DNA from: Scleroderma bovista
Lineage: Eukaryota; Basidiomycota; Agaricomycetes; Boletales; Sclerodermataceae
Direction of reading: 5' to 3'
Assembly (NCBI GenBank): GCA_037178675.1
Contig: JAYMGJ010000089.1
Location: 113,520-177,519, forward strand
DNA: 64,000 nucleotides
Shown here: positions 36,928 through 48,305 of the stretch, one piece after another
Numbering within the stretch: position 1 is the stretch's first letter
How the letters are laid out: each line of letters opens with the position of its first letter
Program-made: the position numbers and the translations under genes
The notes under the pieces: generated by a model
The model's input: only the letters and a program-made list of their open reading frames with translations
Told to the model about the DNA's origin: nothing
The model's database searches: none

Positions 36928-37520
36928 TCAGCATGAAGTGAAAACGAACTCCTGTTCGACAGTGGGGGGTGCCAGTAAGGTGGTGAGGTAGACCTGGAGC
37001 AAGGTATGAATAACAGCATCCAAAAGATGATGAGTAGCTTTTACCTGGCCACTTGGTACTGGTGCAGTCCAACCATTAGCACTGGGAGGTCCCGGCGCGA
37101 TGCTATAAGGAGGCGAAGTCAGGAACGGTCAAATTGCAGCAGTGACTCAATGACTCACGTGTAAGTGTTGGGGCTCAACGGGTTGATTGTCCAGTATCGA
37201 GGCTGTGGGTGCTGATCATCATATGACTGGATATAGATTTCCCATGTTTGCTCATTATACTCGGCCCACTGCGATTCTGTTGAATCAGTGAAAATATTGT
37301 AGGTGCAGACATCGCCGGATTGGTTTTTCTTGAAGAACAAACACTAGTGACATGGTAGCAGTTCACCAAAAGTCCGTTGGAGAGTAACGGGACCTACTGT
37401 TGGTTTGCCGTATTGGTCAGCCACAACGTTGCTTGCTGGGTCAACGACAACAGGTACGTTGTTGACCGTCAAAGTGTATTTTCCCTCATCCAGTTGGCAG
37501 ATGTCCGAGGTGTTGTACAT
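36928..37520 (-). CDS. Beta-trefoil-like protein, possible I66-type serine protease inhibitor
   Basis: Three exons joined by GT-AG introns (boundaries near 37398/37347 and 37157/37100, plus one inside the C-terminal part) give about 143 residues: MYNTSDICQLDEGKYTLTVN, NVPVVVDPASNVVADQYGKP, T/CLFFKKNQSGDVCTYNIF, EYNEQTWEIYIQSYDDQHPQ, RYWTINPLSPNTYTIAPGPP, SANGWTAPVPSGQ/VYLTTLL and the C-terminus PPTVEQEFVFTSC. The size, the repeated beta-strand and W-x-I patterns, the early GxY(T/I)L and the lack of a signal peptide resemble basidiomycete beta-trefoil protease inhibitors (MEROPS I66, cnispin/cospin group). The match is of layout rather than strict motifs, so a lectin-like or unknown beta-trefoil is also possible. 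A vWA-containing gene lies downstream in the opposite orientation. Confidence 0.6.
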
Positions 37521-38318
37521 GATGAAAACAGAGTGTAGAGTGCTGACTTTGAGAGGTCGAACCGACTGTCCTTTTATTTCACAACGGACGCTTCAACGAT
37601 GACCATTCATCAACTTGATCACATCCACTTTCAAACTTTGGTATTGTTCGTTTCCTGTTCGAATGGAACTTATGTGACTTTCTTACGTACCAGATCATTC
37701 CAGCCTCCGGCACGAGGGTCTCTATACTTTTGCTGTCTGACGCTTCTGGACGATGTCCATTGCCCCCCGGATAAGGTTTTTCCCTTCCTGCACATACCTA
37801 ATATTCACTAGCACTGGGAATTGTGATTGATGGCAGAGTATGGGTGCGATCCGAGTAGAAGAAGCTGCGTTTGAGTGACTCCAGTGTTCGATTCTGATGC
37901 GAATTTCTTAGGTCACATAGCTCCGGTTGGCGCAAAATTCAGAATGGCCGGCAGCCTTGATCTGGCGCATAAAAGAAATTCCGCAATCGTCACCGTAACG
38001 TCCTGCTAAGGAAGAGCCTAAGAGGTCACATGGATAACACGACGTCTACTGGGGCGTCTACGTAATTGGACTGACCTCTGTATGTATGTGGCGGACCAAA
38101 GTGGAAAGGTATGGAATGCCTTTAGCTCCTCTCTGGGAGCACATGTCTTCTGATCATTCAAATGTCGTTCCGAGTAATTATGGTACAGTTCATTCTTTAC
38201 ATAATTCCCCCACACTAGCCTACTACTAGGGCTGTACGGAACGCACAACAATTGACAACTAGTTGAGCTCGTTGCAAAGCAGTGATTAGAGCGCCAGTGG
38301 TCGACCAGGTGTGTATAG
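37521..38318. other. Intergenic, upstream of the beta-trefoil gene
   Basis: Contains the promoter side of the minus-strand gene at 36928-37520. Small frames on both strands (37599-37811, 38018-38251) have no domain. No repeats recognised. Confidence 0.35.
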
Positions 38319-38601
38319 CCAGTGGCACGCCAATGGCGGCTGTGTCAGCCAGGATCATGGCGGTGGCCTTTGCCTAAATTAGGAAACTAGTGATGACTTA
38401 CATTAGTGTAAATGCTAGTGCCCTCATTAACCACAAACAATCACATACACAACACATACATGCACAATTATTGGGTACTTGTTTGCATCATTCACCACGA
38501 TCACCTGATTTCTGTCCAATCAGAGCATGAATTACCCTGTGGGAAAGGCCACCGCCATGGTCGATGGCTCCGCCACTGCTGGCTTTCGGGCGTGCCACTG
38601 G
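38319..38601. repeat. Imperfect inverted repeat with about 56-60-bp arms
   Basis: Left arm 38319-38374 (CCAGTGGCACGCCAATGGCG...ATGGCGGTGGCCTTTGCC) and right arm 38541-38601 are inverted copies. The right arm read on the minus strand starts CCAGTGGCACGCCCGAAAGC and ends ATGGCGGTGGCCTTTCCC. The spacer is about 166 bp. It sits 130 bp from the left end of the larger TIR element at 38734 and could be a small foldback or MITE relic. Confidence 0.6.
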
Positions 38602-38733
38602 CACTTCAAACACTGTTGCAAAGCACTGCGGTCCGCTGTGGCGCACCTTCTGGATGAGAAGAGTCCAACTGGAGCGAATGTGAAACATGCATCTATCTTA
38701 CCTCCATGCGCCAACGAAGGTGGATTCAGATTG

Positions 38734-41176
38734 CACTGTGGGAAGTAAACGCACCGAAAATCAGTGCCATATGTGCTGGATATCAGTGTCAAAAGCGCTG
38801 GATATCAGTGCCATGTACTCAAAATCAGTGCCAAACAGTGGCACTGATTGGATCATTTTTGCTACTAATAATCAGTGCCACTGTTGGCACTACTTTTCAG
38901 CGTTGAATGGCACTGATTTTAGCGCTGATTTTCATCAACGCTGGCACTGATCTTCAGGCACGTAGCTAACCATCAAGAATAGTTCAATATATTCATGTGG
39001 TCTCGGATACACGTAGTAGCCTCCGAAAGGGTTATACCTATGCACCCCGGTCGTAACAACATTGGTCACCCACACATCCTCGACCGCATCGCATCATCGC
39101 CATCGATCGGTATGGCCATAGGCCCACCGTGAACATCTGTTGTCCTTCGCCACCGTCCATCGTCACTGTCCGGTCATTGACTATCATATCCAGCACAGAG
39201 CAGTCACGCCTCATTGCCATTGCTTGTCATACGTCGTCATCGCTGTCGTGTCATCGTGGTCGTGCCTCATCGCCGTCATCGCCATAGTTGTCGCTGTCGT
39301 GGTCGTCGCACTTCATCGCCGCCGCCGCCGCCGCCGTCGTTGTACCATCATTTCGCCAGGTCAATGTTGTCGTGGTACCACACTGGCACTAGCCATTTAT
39401 GTTGCCTCATTGGCGGCCCTTGCAGGCACAGGGAGAGCGGCAATACTAGTTAACTATTAGTTCGTGAAACAAAATAACAACAAACAAACAAAAACGGAAA
39501 GTTGCGGTGGTGTCTGTTGTTGTTGTTGTCACCGAGAGGGGTAGGTAGTTGGAAACATCATGCATGTGGGCGGTCGTGGGCTTTGGTTGTTGCCGTAGTG
39601 CAGTGGTGGATCGTGGCGGCAGGTGGTGGTCAATGTGTGGGTTAACCCATTGAGGGTTGCGACCCACCTGTGGGCATGACCCGAACCCTTGGGTCCATGG
39701 GTGTGGGCCATTGGCGGGTGTAGGTGTGGGTTGGCGTCTGGACACCCGCGAGTTCACCTATGCAGATCACTAAGCGGGCGAGCGTGTATTATGTCAAGGT
39801 GAACATACCTGCCTACTGCCTCCCACAGGTGCCGTCAGTAGTAGGTGTTGGTGAGCACCCACTGTGGGGGCAATTAGATTGCATACTGGGCAGGAACATA
39901 ACTTAGCGATAATAAAGACAGGTAGCTGAAATGTACTTGTACTCCGGCAGTATCCGAATCAGTGTTGTCATCCGAGAACGGGAGCGGGACTATGTGGCTC
40001 ACTTCATATGTTATGTAAGCAGTAAGTGCAACGCACTCATCAGGCTAAATACTGGGTTGGAAATTGAAGTTGAGCCACATACTCATCCATGACAATGGAA
40101 ATCATTACCAAACAACACAAATATTTGTTGTAGAATACGGCCAGTCGGATGTTTCAAGACGTGGTTGTGGTACGAGGGAAAGATGTAATCGGCGGAGCTT
40201 GAAATTCGACGCGTTGATAACTTATCATGTGACCTAACTCATTTTCCCAGGCCGCTCTAAGGCAACTCACAACGCAACTATCATTGACCTCAACGCACCA
40301 CGGCTCCACACATGTAACACTGGTGGGCGGAAATGTAAGTACCAACAAATGAATGATGTCTGGGGCATCAGCTGCCATGACAAGATGCTTATAAGTACTG
40401 CTGCAGGGCTTGCAATGCTGAGGGCAAAGAGACCTTGGTCCTCGCATGCGCACTCGACTCCTCCAGAGACGATCTTTCAATTCCTGGACCTCGATGCTTC
40501 TATTTGCGTGTACCATGGCATGAATACATATGACAATGACAACGATGGCAACCACCACCTGGATGATTCACCACTAGCATTGACAACATGACTGCCACTG
40601 GAACCTGGATGACAACGCGGTCACCACCACCATCCAGACGACAACGACAATGATGGCAACCATCGCCTCAGCGGAGGACCCACCACAAGTGTCAATGACG
40701 CTGCTGCCACCACCATCACCCTGACCTAGATGACGGCGATGATGCGACCACTGTGACCACCCAGATGATGATGATGGTGACACTGCCCACTGCCCAGGTG
40801 ACCGACCTCCAGCGTCGATGACGCAATCACCACCTGGACGATGATGACGATGACGACGACGACTACCTGCGTCGACACCGCGCCACCACCATCGCATAGA
40901 TAATATAATATATTATTGTATAGCGTGTACTCTAAGGTATCATACTGGAAAACTCAGGATACTGAAAATTAGCATCACAAAAAATGTAGGACTAAAAGTC
41001 AGTGCCGGAACAAAATGTGGTACTGAAAATCAGTGCCCCGAAAAGTGCACACTGGAAATCAGTGCCATGAGGACGACACTGAAAAGAAGTGCCCACCAGA
41101 TCAGTGCCAGTGGCACTGATTCAGGCGACATCAGTGCCAATGGTACTGATTTTCAGCGCGTTTACTTCCCACAGTG
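38734..41176. mobile_element. 2.44-kb non-autonomous TIR element with subterminal ATCAGTGCCA repeats
   Basis: The ends are inverted: 38734 reads CACTGTGGGAAGTAAACGC then ACCGAAAATCAGTGCCA. The reverse complement from 41176 reads CACTGTGGGAAGTAAACGC then GCTGAAAATCAGTACCA, 33 of 36 matching. Inside each end, about 230 bp carry many copies of (A)ATCAGTGCCA in both orientations, typical of transposase-binding subterminal repeats. The interior has no transposase. It is dominated by low-complexity CGTCATCGC / GACGATGAC-type tracts (about 39040-39350 and 40500-40890) and a (CCG)n run at 39320. I could not find a convincing target-site duplication. Superfamily not assigned. Confidence 0.75.
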
Positions 41177-43491
41177 TTGGTCACAATACATGCGCCTTAG
41201 TCTCAACGCTTTCCCAACCATGATGAGGCTACAGGCCACTCTTTACTTAAACGAACTAACCCGAGTTGACCCTAGGATCACTCGACAGAATGAAGGCTTC
41301 GGCGTTTACAATCTTGCATGCTTCTGCATCGTGCCCATTTGGATGGAACCGGTGCTAATCCATGATCAAGTTGACGGGTCCATGCCGTGAAGCGTGGACA
41401 ACGGTTGTAAGTTCGCCAGCCACTACGATGTTCAAGGGCATCCTACCCTTCTCGTTCCATCCAACATTCATCAAGAGAACAGTCCACTGGGTATGTTCCT
41501 GCCCCATTGTGCTTCACGGTGCTGACAATACTTCATCGTACAGTTAACATATTTAGGAAGAATCCTCCCGTTGACCTCTCAATCGCCTGATATTTTGCAG
41601 CGGCAAGAATAGTCACCATCGAATCGAATTCAGACGACAATCCAACACTGATGGCTTTGCCTACTGCCAGTGATGTAGAAGACTGCTTACAGAGAGACGC
41701 TTAGGTGCCATTCCATGTTCTAACTCGAGAACCACCGCTGTTTCGAATGATGTCCTTTGTATCCCTTCTGTATCATATGGATGCTCATTTTTCACGAAAA
41801 TCGTTTAGGTATGGCAAGTACTGTGAACTTTGGGCACAGCTACATGGGCCCAAATTACAATCTGTTATTGATCAAAATCATTCTGTACACTGCTAACAGA
41901 GTAGTGTGAGTTCTGAAGGGATTGGCTTTCATAGGACGATAATCAGAAGTTACATACATCCATTCAGCTTGGTGGGTGCTAATTCAATGCAAAGCGATTT
42001 TTCGACCGTAAGTGCTGGGAGATCTGGGTCGGTGGTCTAGCCGAGCACCAACGGGCATAGATGTTCGATTTTCAAGTCTTTCTCGTCGTCCTCGGTATAG
42101 CCTGACTGATCACGACATTTAAATTGAACGTGTGCTTCAGGGTGTCTGTGCTTCATGTTTCAATATTTTGGAGCACTGCAACAAGTACTGCGACGACAAT
42201 CATGCAGAACCTTATACGCGAACTCCAGCTGACAGGCTACGGGCCATTCAGTTCTTGAAATCCTCTTAGTCAGATATGCTAGTGCGCAGCACCATGGATA
42301 CGTGGAATGGAGCACGCCGTATTGGAGTATACGGCCCACCTCCTATTATGGTGTCATGTCAGTGAGTACTCGATAGAGCCAGCTAGGAAGTGGTAGTGCA
42401 TCTGAAGTAGTAGTAGTACTCAGTCAGCGAGGTAGTGCATCCGGCCAACGTGAGGGAGGGCTCACCTCAAATGTTGGCAACGGTGGTGGTGTTAGTATCT
42501 AGAAGGTATATTTTCATGTGTGCGTTCAATGGAACACGTTGCTCAAAATTCGCGTGGGCTGAAGGCGATAGGGAGCGGGTCTTGGGAGCAGTGCGTTAGT
42601 AATGGATACGGGCTGCAAGTTAAACGTTACTAAGGCTTGGTAAGGCTTGGTGATCCGGTGGGATCTATGCCCATCTCAAAAACAGCCTGGACCCTTTTGC
42701 TTCGAGCCTGCTTTCACCCAGCTGTCAGGGTTGTTGGTATGATATTTTTTGGTCCGCCGCAATATGACCTATAAAATGATGCATTCGGTCTCGGCAGTTT
42801 CAAAGACGCGAGTGGTAATATCCTCCATGATATCTGGTAGACTGAACCAATGGTCCCGCAGCCACGATCCGAGGATCCGTCTGGCTGAAAAAACGCCACT
42901 CCTTTAGTGCACGGCAGCAAAGCAATGGTACCTACAACTTTCGGTGATGGGATACCTGATTTATCACCACCGAGCCCGAGCCCGGGACAAGACAACGGCC
43001 ACTCACAGAAAGGGTTGGATCCCTTAATTAATGAATGGTCACGGAGGGAAGCAGAGGCAAGGAATGCAACTGGAACGCCCCTATTTGTACCTTTGGAACG
43101 ACGGACTGGGTGCCTGCTTCCTGTTAATCATCTACTATTACATAAAGATAATCAAGTACCCTACCAGCGGCAGAATAGCACAGGTCAGATGACAAATGGC
43201 TGGCTATCCTTACTTGGCAATGCATCACTCTCAACACAGGAGCAAGTAAAGTTCGGCGGCGTGAACAGAGTTGAATGCTATCCAGCTGTCGAGGTGCCCC
43301 TGGGCCCTGGGCCCTGAGGCCAGGCGTTTCAATGTGTCGCAATCACATGTGCTATGGAGACAAAAGGAACAATAAGCTGGTTGTCTAACCAGGTAGCGGT
43401 ACGTACTGCAGGCTGTTGCTGTCAACGCGAGTCGCCGTGCCAGCCTAAACGGAGCCCCTAATCAGTGCACTGCCTTGCGAATGCCAATGCC
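41177..43491. other. Gene-poor accessory DNA
   Basis: 2.3 kb with no supported gene. Frames at 41362-41547, 41705-41896 and 42714-43317 lack domains and splice logic. The 42350-42460 stretch is rich in AGTAGTAG/GAAGTAGTAGTA-type short repeats. The right end contains the conserved TGCACTGC block of the secreted peptide 2 promoter. Confidence 0.35.
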
Positions 43492-43499
43492 TATATAAT
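43492..43499 (+). promoter_or_regulatory. TATA box of secreted peptide 2
   Basis: TATATAAT, 184 bp upstream of the ATG at 43676. It is preceded by CAGTGCACTGCCTTGCGAATG and followed by CAACACACC and TTCTTCATCC, matching the order of elements in front of the gene at 29876. Confidence 0.5.
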
Positions 43500-43675
43500 G
43501 TGGAAGGCATTCATCAGCCTACCTCAACACACCTAACGTTTCTTCATCCATCATACCCCCGGTGGGCACTGATCAGTGATCCAGCTAATTATCTAGTCAA
43601 TCACAAGCGAAGCACGTCAGTCGATCCACTCCTTGACCGTGTGGCGTTGATCCTCATGCCTCCGCCCAACAGAAC

Positions 43676-43980
43676 ATGAAGTTCGCTCTGCGGTCCGCAT
43701 CCTTTATTGCAGCCTCCCTTGTGTTGCTGGTTGCCATGCTAGTAGATAATGGTACGGTTTTGTGCAACTTCCTTGAACCTCGAACCGTGCTGACGTCCGT
43801 AAAGCATCTGCAACACCAGCCTTAAGTGGAGTGGGTATACACGCCGAGAGGCAAGGTGGAGGTGGATATGGAGTTACCAAAGTGCCTCCAGGCGACGCTG
43901 AAAACGACGGGTCCAGTGGGCTTAAAAGGAGGCAAGGATATAGTTTGACCAACGCGCATGTTACCACCGACGACGAGTAA
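43676..43980 (+). CDS. Small secreted protein, paralog of the repeat peptide at 29876
   Basis: Two exons (43676-43751 and 43805-43980) around a 53-nt phase-1 intron give 83 residues. The signal peptide MKFALRSASFIAASLVLLVA is followed by ASA, as in the paralog. The mature part has a single unit IHAERQGGGGYGVTK, then KVPPGDAENDGSS, a dibasic site in GLKRRQGYSLTNAH, and an acidic end VTTDDE. The intron keeps GTGCTGACGTCCGTAAAG against GATGCTGACATCCGTAAAG in the first gene. No Cys. Relative to copy 1, the repeat array is reduced to one clear unit. The KR in front of RQGYSL could be a Kex2 site, which is inference. Family not recognised. Confidence 0.62.
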
Positions 43981-44792
43981 TCGAATAGGAATGGCCTCTT
44001 GTTTACTGTAGTAGGGATACGTGCAAGCTGGCTGTCGAGTTCGCTCCATTCCAAAGTAATACATATAGAACATCTTAGTACTCACCTTCGTAAAATTATG
44101 TTCTGTTCCTGCTCAATTGCTTACTAAAGGCCCGAATGCACAGCAACTTGCTCCCTACTCCAACCGTGGAAAGAGGGGGATCCGAGGGCAAGTTATGGTA
44201 TGCTGAAGGACGAGTTCAACCCGATCATGGCTCTGATATCGAAACTTAATTTCTTCTGAATTGGGCATTGGCTGTGCAATGGGGAACTGATCAGAAGTAT
44301 GAAGTGATCGTGACCCAGATGGATGATCGCAGTTGACGTTGTGCATCAAATCAACACCGCCACAGACGTGACATTGCACACTCCAGTCAAACATGATAGA
44401 TTTTGTCCATAGTCCCAGCAACGGTGTGGGCTGATTCAAGGTGGACAACACAAACAACACCATTTTAGCCCAGGCCCAAAGATTAGTGGCGCTATTACGT
44501 ACGGTTCAACAACAGCTGGGTTTTACCCCCCTGAGGCAAGCCAATCCCGAAGGCATCTTCATTAAACCATAATGAAGGTGCATCAACATTGATGCTGGCG
44601 TTTCTACTTGCTGTGAATAGAAGATCACGTGTCCAGACTCTAGGACGCAGCCCACTGTACTGCTCAACGGCAACCAAGTCAACCACTCACAGACAGAGAT
44701 GCAGATCTGGATGAAGGTCAAGCAGGAATTTTACGTTCTATATAGCCCCTGTACATTGGGTAAAGTGCTAATTGCTCCGATGGCGAAATCAA
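43981..44792. other. Region between secreted peptide 2 and QCR2; possible minus-strand gene remnant
   Basis: On the minus strand, RDLLFTASRNASINVDAPSL and WFNEDAFGIGLPQGGKTQLL join through a GTACGT...ATCAG intron to TPLLGLWTKSIMFDWSVQCH and further open sequence to a stop at about 44155. A TATATAG lies at about 44738. No ATG is found in the right frame and no family is recognised, so this is an unresolved candidate rather than a called gene. Confidence 0.3.
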
Positions 44793-46257
44793 TCAAAGAC
44801 CAATCTCATCCGCGTAGGGAAGCGCATTGACGTCTCCAACGGCAACATACGTTGGAGTGGCTTTGGTGAGCTCCAAGACGGTCTGATAGTCGAGCGAACG
44901 CTATTAAGAACCGTGTCAAAGAGGAGGGCATGTTCACTCACCTTCGAGAAACCAGCAGCGTCCACTTGGTCCAGTTCAGCAAGAGTGCTCTCGACCGACG
45001 ACTCGGCGCCCGAGAAGATCTAAATCCGGTGAGTCAGAAAGGGTTGCCGAAGAACACTTGATGAACGCTCACCCTCTCCCCGATGGCTAGAGCGAGGCTC
45101 TCCCTGTTCTCAACAGAGACAGCAGCATCGAATTTGGTACGTGCCACGGCAGACTTGAGTTCTTCTGCAGTGAGGGGCTTCTTCAGTCTGTCCACCAAAG
45201 TCTTAGCCGCATCCTTGACACTGTTCGTGTCCGGACCCTGAACAAGGACACCAGTCAGCACGGCGTCCGAGTATGGCAGGTAGACGGGGGTGAGAGTGGT
45301 AGACGACGGAGGCACGGAGGGCCATTTGAGTGCTGGTGATGGAGCAAGGTGGTTGGCCAGGACAGTCAGCGCGGGTGACGGTGTGGTCGTTCCAAAGCCG
45401 ATGAACACAGTCTGGGGGCCACCATGTGAGTCTATCCGCGTGGCACCACCGAAGTATTTCGAGGACGTGGAAGGCGAGGAAGGACCACTTGGAAGGGGAG
45501 TCTCTGCGAGTGTCCTGTCTACGAGCTCGGCGAGGCGAGCGGAATCGATGCCAGTGCCGATGACGGCAACGTTACCGGATGCGAATGCGGAGGATGCAAA
45601 GGCTTTCACCGACTCGAGAGACACTGGAGTGTGAGGGCCGGCGAACAAAGGTGCACCCAGGCCGGTGCGGAAGGCTAGAGCGTGGGCTGCCTCGATAGCG
45701 ACGGTACTGGGTACGTGGGAGGCATGCGTTGACTCGTCCCGGACAACTGGGAGGACGTATTCCGAGTACTCGTACGGAAGAAATTTTGTTGTTGTGAGGA
45801 CGGAGGTGAGAAGAGAAGAGAAGAACGCCCTAGGCGCTCGAGGTAAGTGGGATGAAATCCAGTCAGACAAGAAAACGCACTCGTCACCGCGAAGGAACTC
45901 GGTTGTAAGGGTGAGGTATTCGCGTGATAGACTAGCAGAAAGAACACCACCGTAAAGTTCGCTCTCTCTTACAGTCCCGAGCGTCGACCGCTCTGCGGTG
46001 CTCTATACACGATCGAGTAGTGAATCAGTATGCCCACCGCAAACACTCAGACATACCTTGAATGCAAAGTTTTTCAAAGCGTGTGCGACGCCAGGGCTGG
46101 GTTCGTACCGGCTACCGGCCTTGACAAGGAAAGTAAGTGCGGTCGTTGGCTGGCCATGGTCGACTGCAGCGACTTTGACACCGGAGACCTTTGCGTCGAC
46201 CACGGTGGCAAACGAGCGTGCTAGACGCTTTGCCGTCGACGCTCGAGTTGCTAGCAT
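44793..46257 (-). CDS. QCR2: Cytochrome bc1 complex core subunit 2 (mitochondrial)
   Basis: Core protein 2 of respiratory complex III, inner mitochondrial membrane. It starts MLATRASTAKRLARSFATVV, an Arg/Ser/Ala-rich matrix-targeting presequence. Next come VKVAAVDHGQPTTALTFLVK and AGSRYEPSPGVAHALKNFAF, as in M16-family core proteins. The zinc-protease HxxEH motif is absent, as expected for this non-proteolytic paralog. Further signatures are LSREYLTLTTEFLRGD, EYVLPVVRDES, AHALAFRTGLGAPLF and VAVIGTGIDSARLAELVD. After introns near 45076-45017 and 44940-44895 come FSGAESSVESTLAELDQVDA and YVAVGDVNALPYADEIGL with the stop at 44793. Four or five introns. The start is the ATG at 46257; 195 bp separate it from the divergent dehydrogenase. 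Confidence 0.9.
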
Positions 46258-46452
46258 TTCTGCGGGTAAAAGGCTCAAACTGGCTGAAATATTTTTCTGG
46301 CCAAAGTCAAGTTCCCGCGCTCTTCCCCGTGTTTATCCGACGCCGTCTATGTGGCAAGGACTCATTCGACCCTTGTACAAGTATTACAAGGATGCAGATG
46401 AGCGGGATGCAAGACTTTCCACCCAACACCCGCACTCGTCTTATTATCTGTC
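46258..46452. promoter_or_regulatory. Bidirectional promoter between QCR2 and dehydrogenase copy 1
   Basis: 195 bp separate divergent start codons. No clear TATA box seen. Confidence 0.4.
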
Positions 46453-47973
46453 ATGGGCGCGGCCATTGGTTGTCTTAAGCGTCTGAATGCAGTTGAGTTG
46501 TGAAATGGCCAATTGACCTCAGGCATAAGGATCTGACACCTCCCACCGCTGCCAGGCCTTGTTCAACCCACCCGTTGTCCAAAAGGCATCAGGGATGGGT
46601 TCCCCACTGAGGATTGGGATCTTGGGTGCAGCGCAGATTGTACCCTTTGCCGTCATTGATCCAGCCAAGAGCCATCCTGATGTGGAAGTGTACGCGATAG
46701 CTGCTCGGGATATTGCAAAAGCAGAGAAATTTGCGAAGAAACACGGAATCAAGAGATGGTTTGGGGGACAGAATGGATATCAGGGTATGTATGTCCCTAC
46801 AATAATATGCTCATCCTGATCCCTTTCCAAAAGAGCTCCTTGATGATCCCGCCATCGATATCGTTTACAATCCTGTGAGCGGTTATTGGTGTTCTGCATC
46901 GGGTTAAGTATTCTGACTCGGTGCTTGATAGCTTCCGAATGGACTGCACTACGAGTGGACGATCAAAGCCCTTGCAGCTGGCAAGCATGTCCTGCTTGAG
47001 AAACCAAGCGGGGATACCGCAGAAGAAACACGGCGGATGTTCGAGTTGGCGGACCGCAAGAATCTTGTGCTATTGGAGGCCTTCCACTACAGGTCAACCC
47101 ATGCACCATGTCCGCGGCTATACATTAACTCGCACCAGATTTCATCCTGCAATCCAACGTGTCAAGGAAATCGTCGACAGCGGTGAGCTGGGAAGCATCA
47201 AGGAAATGCATGTTTCTCTCTGCTACCCCAAAGGTATCATTACTGACGGTGACATTCGACTGAACTACGGCATTGGGGGAGGTGCACTTATGGATGCTGG
47301 GTGTAAGTCGTGGCCTTTCCTGATGCTTCACCTCTATAGATTGGATTTCAAGGTTATACACTCAATTGTCTTCGCTATCTTGCATCTAACGACCCAACGG
47401 CCGTCATCTCTGCAAAAACCCTGAGGTACCCCAAAGATCCGCGCATCGACACTGCAACTTCCGCAGACCTGCTATTTCCATCTTCCACTCCGGGTGGCGA
47501 GCCCATCAAGGCATCCATCAAATGCGATATGATGGTTCCCGACCTTTTTGGATTTATTCCCAGATTGGACGGGGCGGTCGTGCAAGTGACGTGTGAACAG
47601 GGAGTTGTGCACATGTTCAACTTCCCTCTGCCTGTGATATATCATTATATCACAGTGATACCCCATGGGGGGAAGAAACGCACAGAAAAGGCGTACTCGT
47701 TTCCCCCTGGCTCGTTAGCGAAAGGGGAAGAGTGGTGGTCTACATATCGATATCAGCTGGAGGCATTCGTTGATAAAGTGAGGGGACGGATACCGCAGAC
47801 GTGGGTCAGCGGGGAGGATTCCATTCAAAATATGTTTTGGATCGAGAAGATCTACGAGGAGGTATGTATGTCACAATGTGGCGTGATTTTGATTTCCAGC
47901 TGTACTGAAGAGAATTCAGATTGGCCTAGGCTCCCGCCCCCAGGCCCCATTCCAGCTTCCTGTAGATGGTTGA
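46453..47973 (+). CDS. Gfo/Idh/MocA NADP-dependent sugar dehydrogenase (D-xylose / dihydrodiol dehydrogenase type), copy 1
   Basis: Oxidoreductase with an N-terminal Rossmann domain, cytosolic. A short first exon (46453-46491, MGAAIGCLKRLNA) joins to LFNPPVVQKASG and LRIGILGAAQIVPFAVIDPA, the GxGxxA-like dinucleotide-binding strand. Further motifs are VYAIAARDIAKAEKFAKKHG, YNPLPNGLHYEWTIKAL, AAGKHVLLEKPSGDTAEETR with the catalytic-region EKP, LLEAFHYRFHPAIQRVKEIV, GGGALMDAGC/YTLNCLRYLA and FWIEKIYEE/IGLGSRPQAP. The order and length (about 400 residues) match dimeric dihydrodiol dehydrogenase / D-xylose 1-dehydrogenase. Six introns. A near-identical gene lies 1.6 kb downstream in the same orientation with the same intron positions. 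The actual substrate cannot be read from sequence. Confidence 0.85.
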
Positions 47974-48305
47974 CCAACTGTACTGTGTTGTTGGAAACTT
48001 GTTGCAGACCACCATGGTTCCTGCTTGACAATACTATGGCCTTTGTCTGCTAGTGCTTGGTCCAGATGAGTGTATATATTTCTGTTGTCACTGTAAATAA
48101 AATATGGGTAGTCATGGGTCAAATATGTTGTCAAAATCTGGCTGTTCTGGTCAGATAATGCCGAGGTGACAGTTGATATTGTCCGACAAAGGTTGCTTTG
48201 GTGGGAAGGCATGGCCTGTACAAGTGGTGATACTGTCTTGTATCTTAGCAACATCATCAGACAGCCCTGCCTGATTTCTACATCATATCATTCATGTTTC
48301 CATAT
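47974..48305. other. 3' flank of dehydrogenase copy 1
   Basis: AT-rich downstream DNA with no gene; it runs into the tandem duplication. Confidence 0.35.

Noticed and set aside
39040..40900. Protein-coding potential inside the TIR element
   Set aside because: The frames are His/Arg/Val- or Asp-rich and come from CGTCATCGC-type low-complexity DNA in all frames.
42000..42080. tRNA-like GGTGGTCTAGCCGAGC...TTCGATTTTC
   Set aside because: It has a TTCGA box-like string but no acceptor or anticodon stem can be paired.
44495..44721. Minus-strand gene with LLFTASRNASINVDAPSLW
   Set aside because: No ATG in frame and no recognised family; kept only as a note on the intergenic region.
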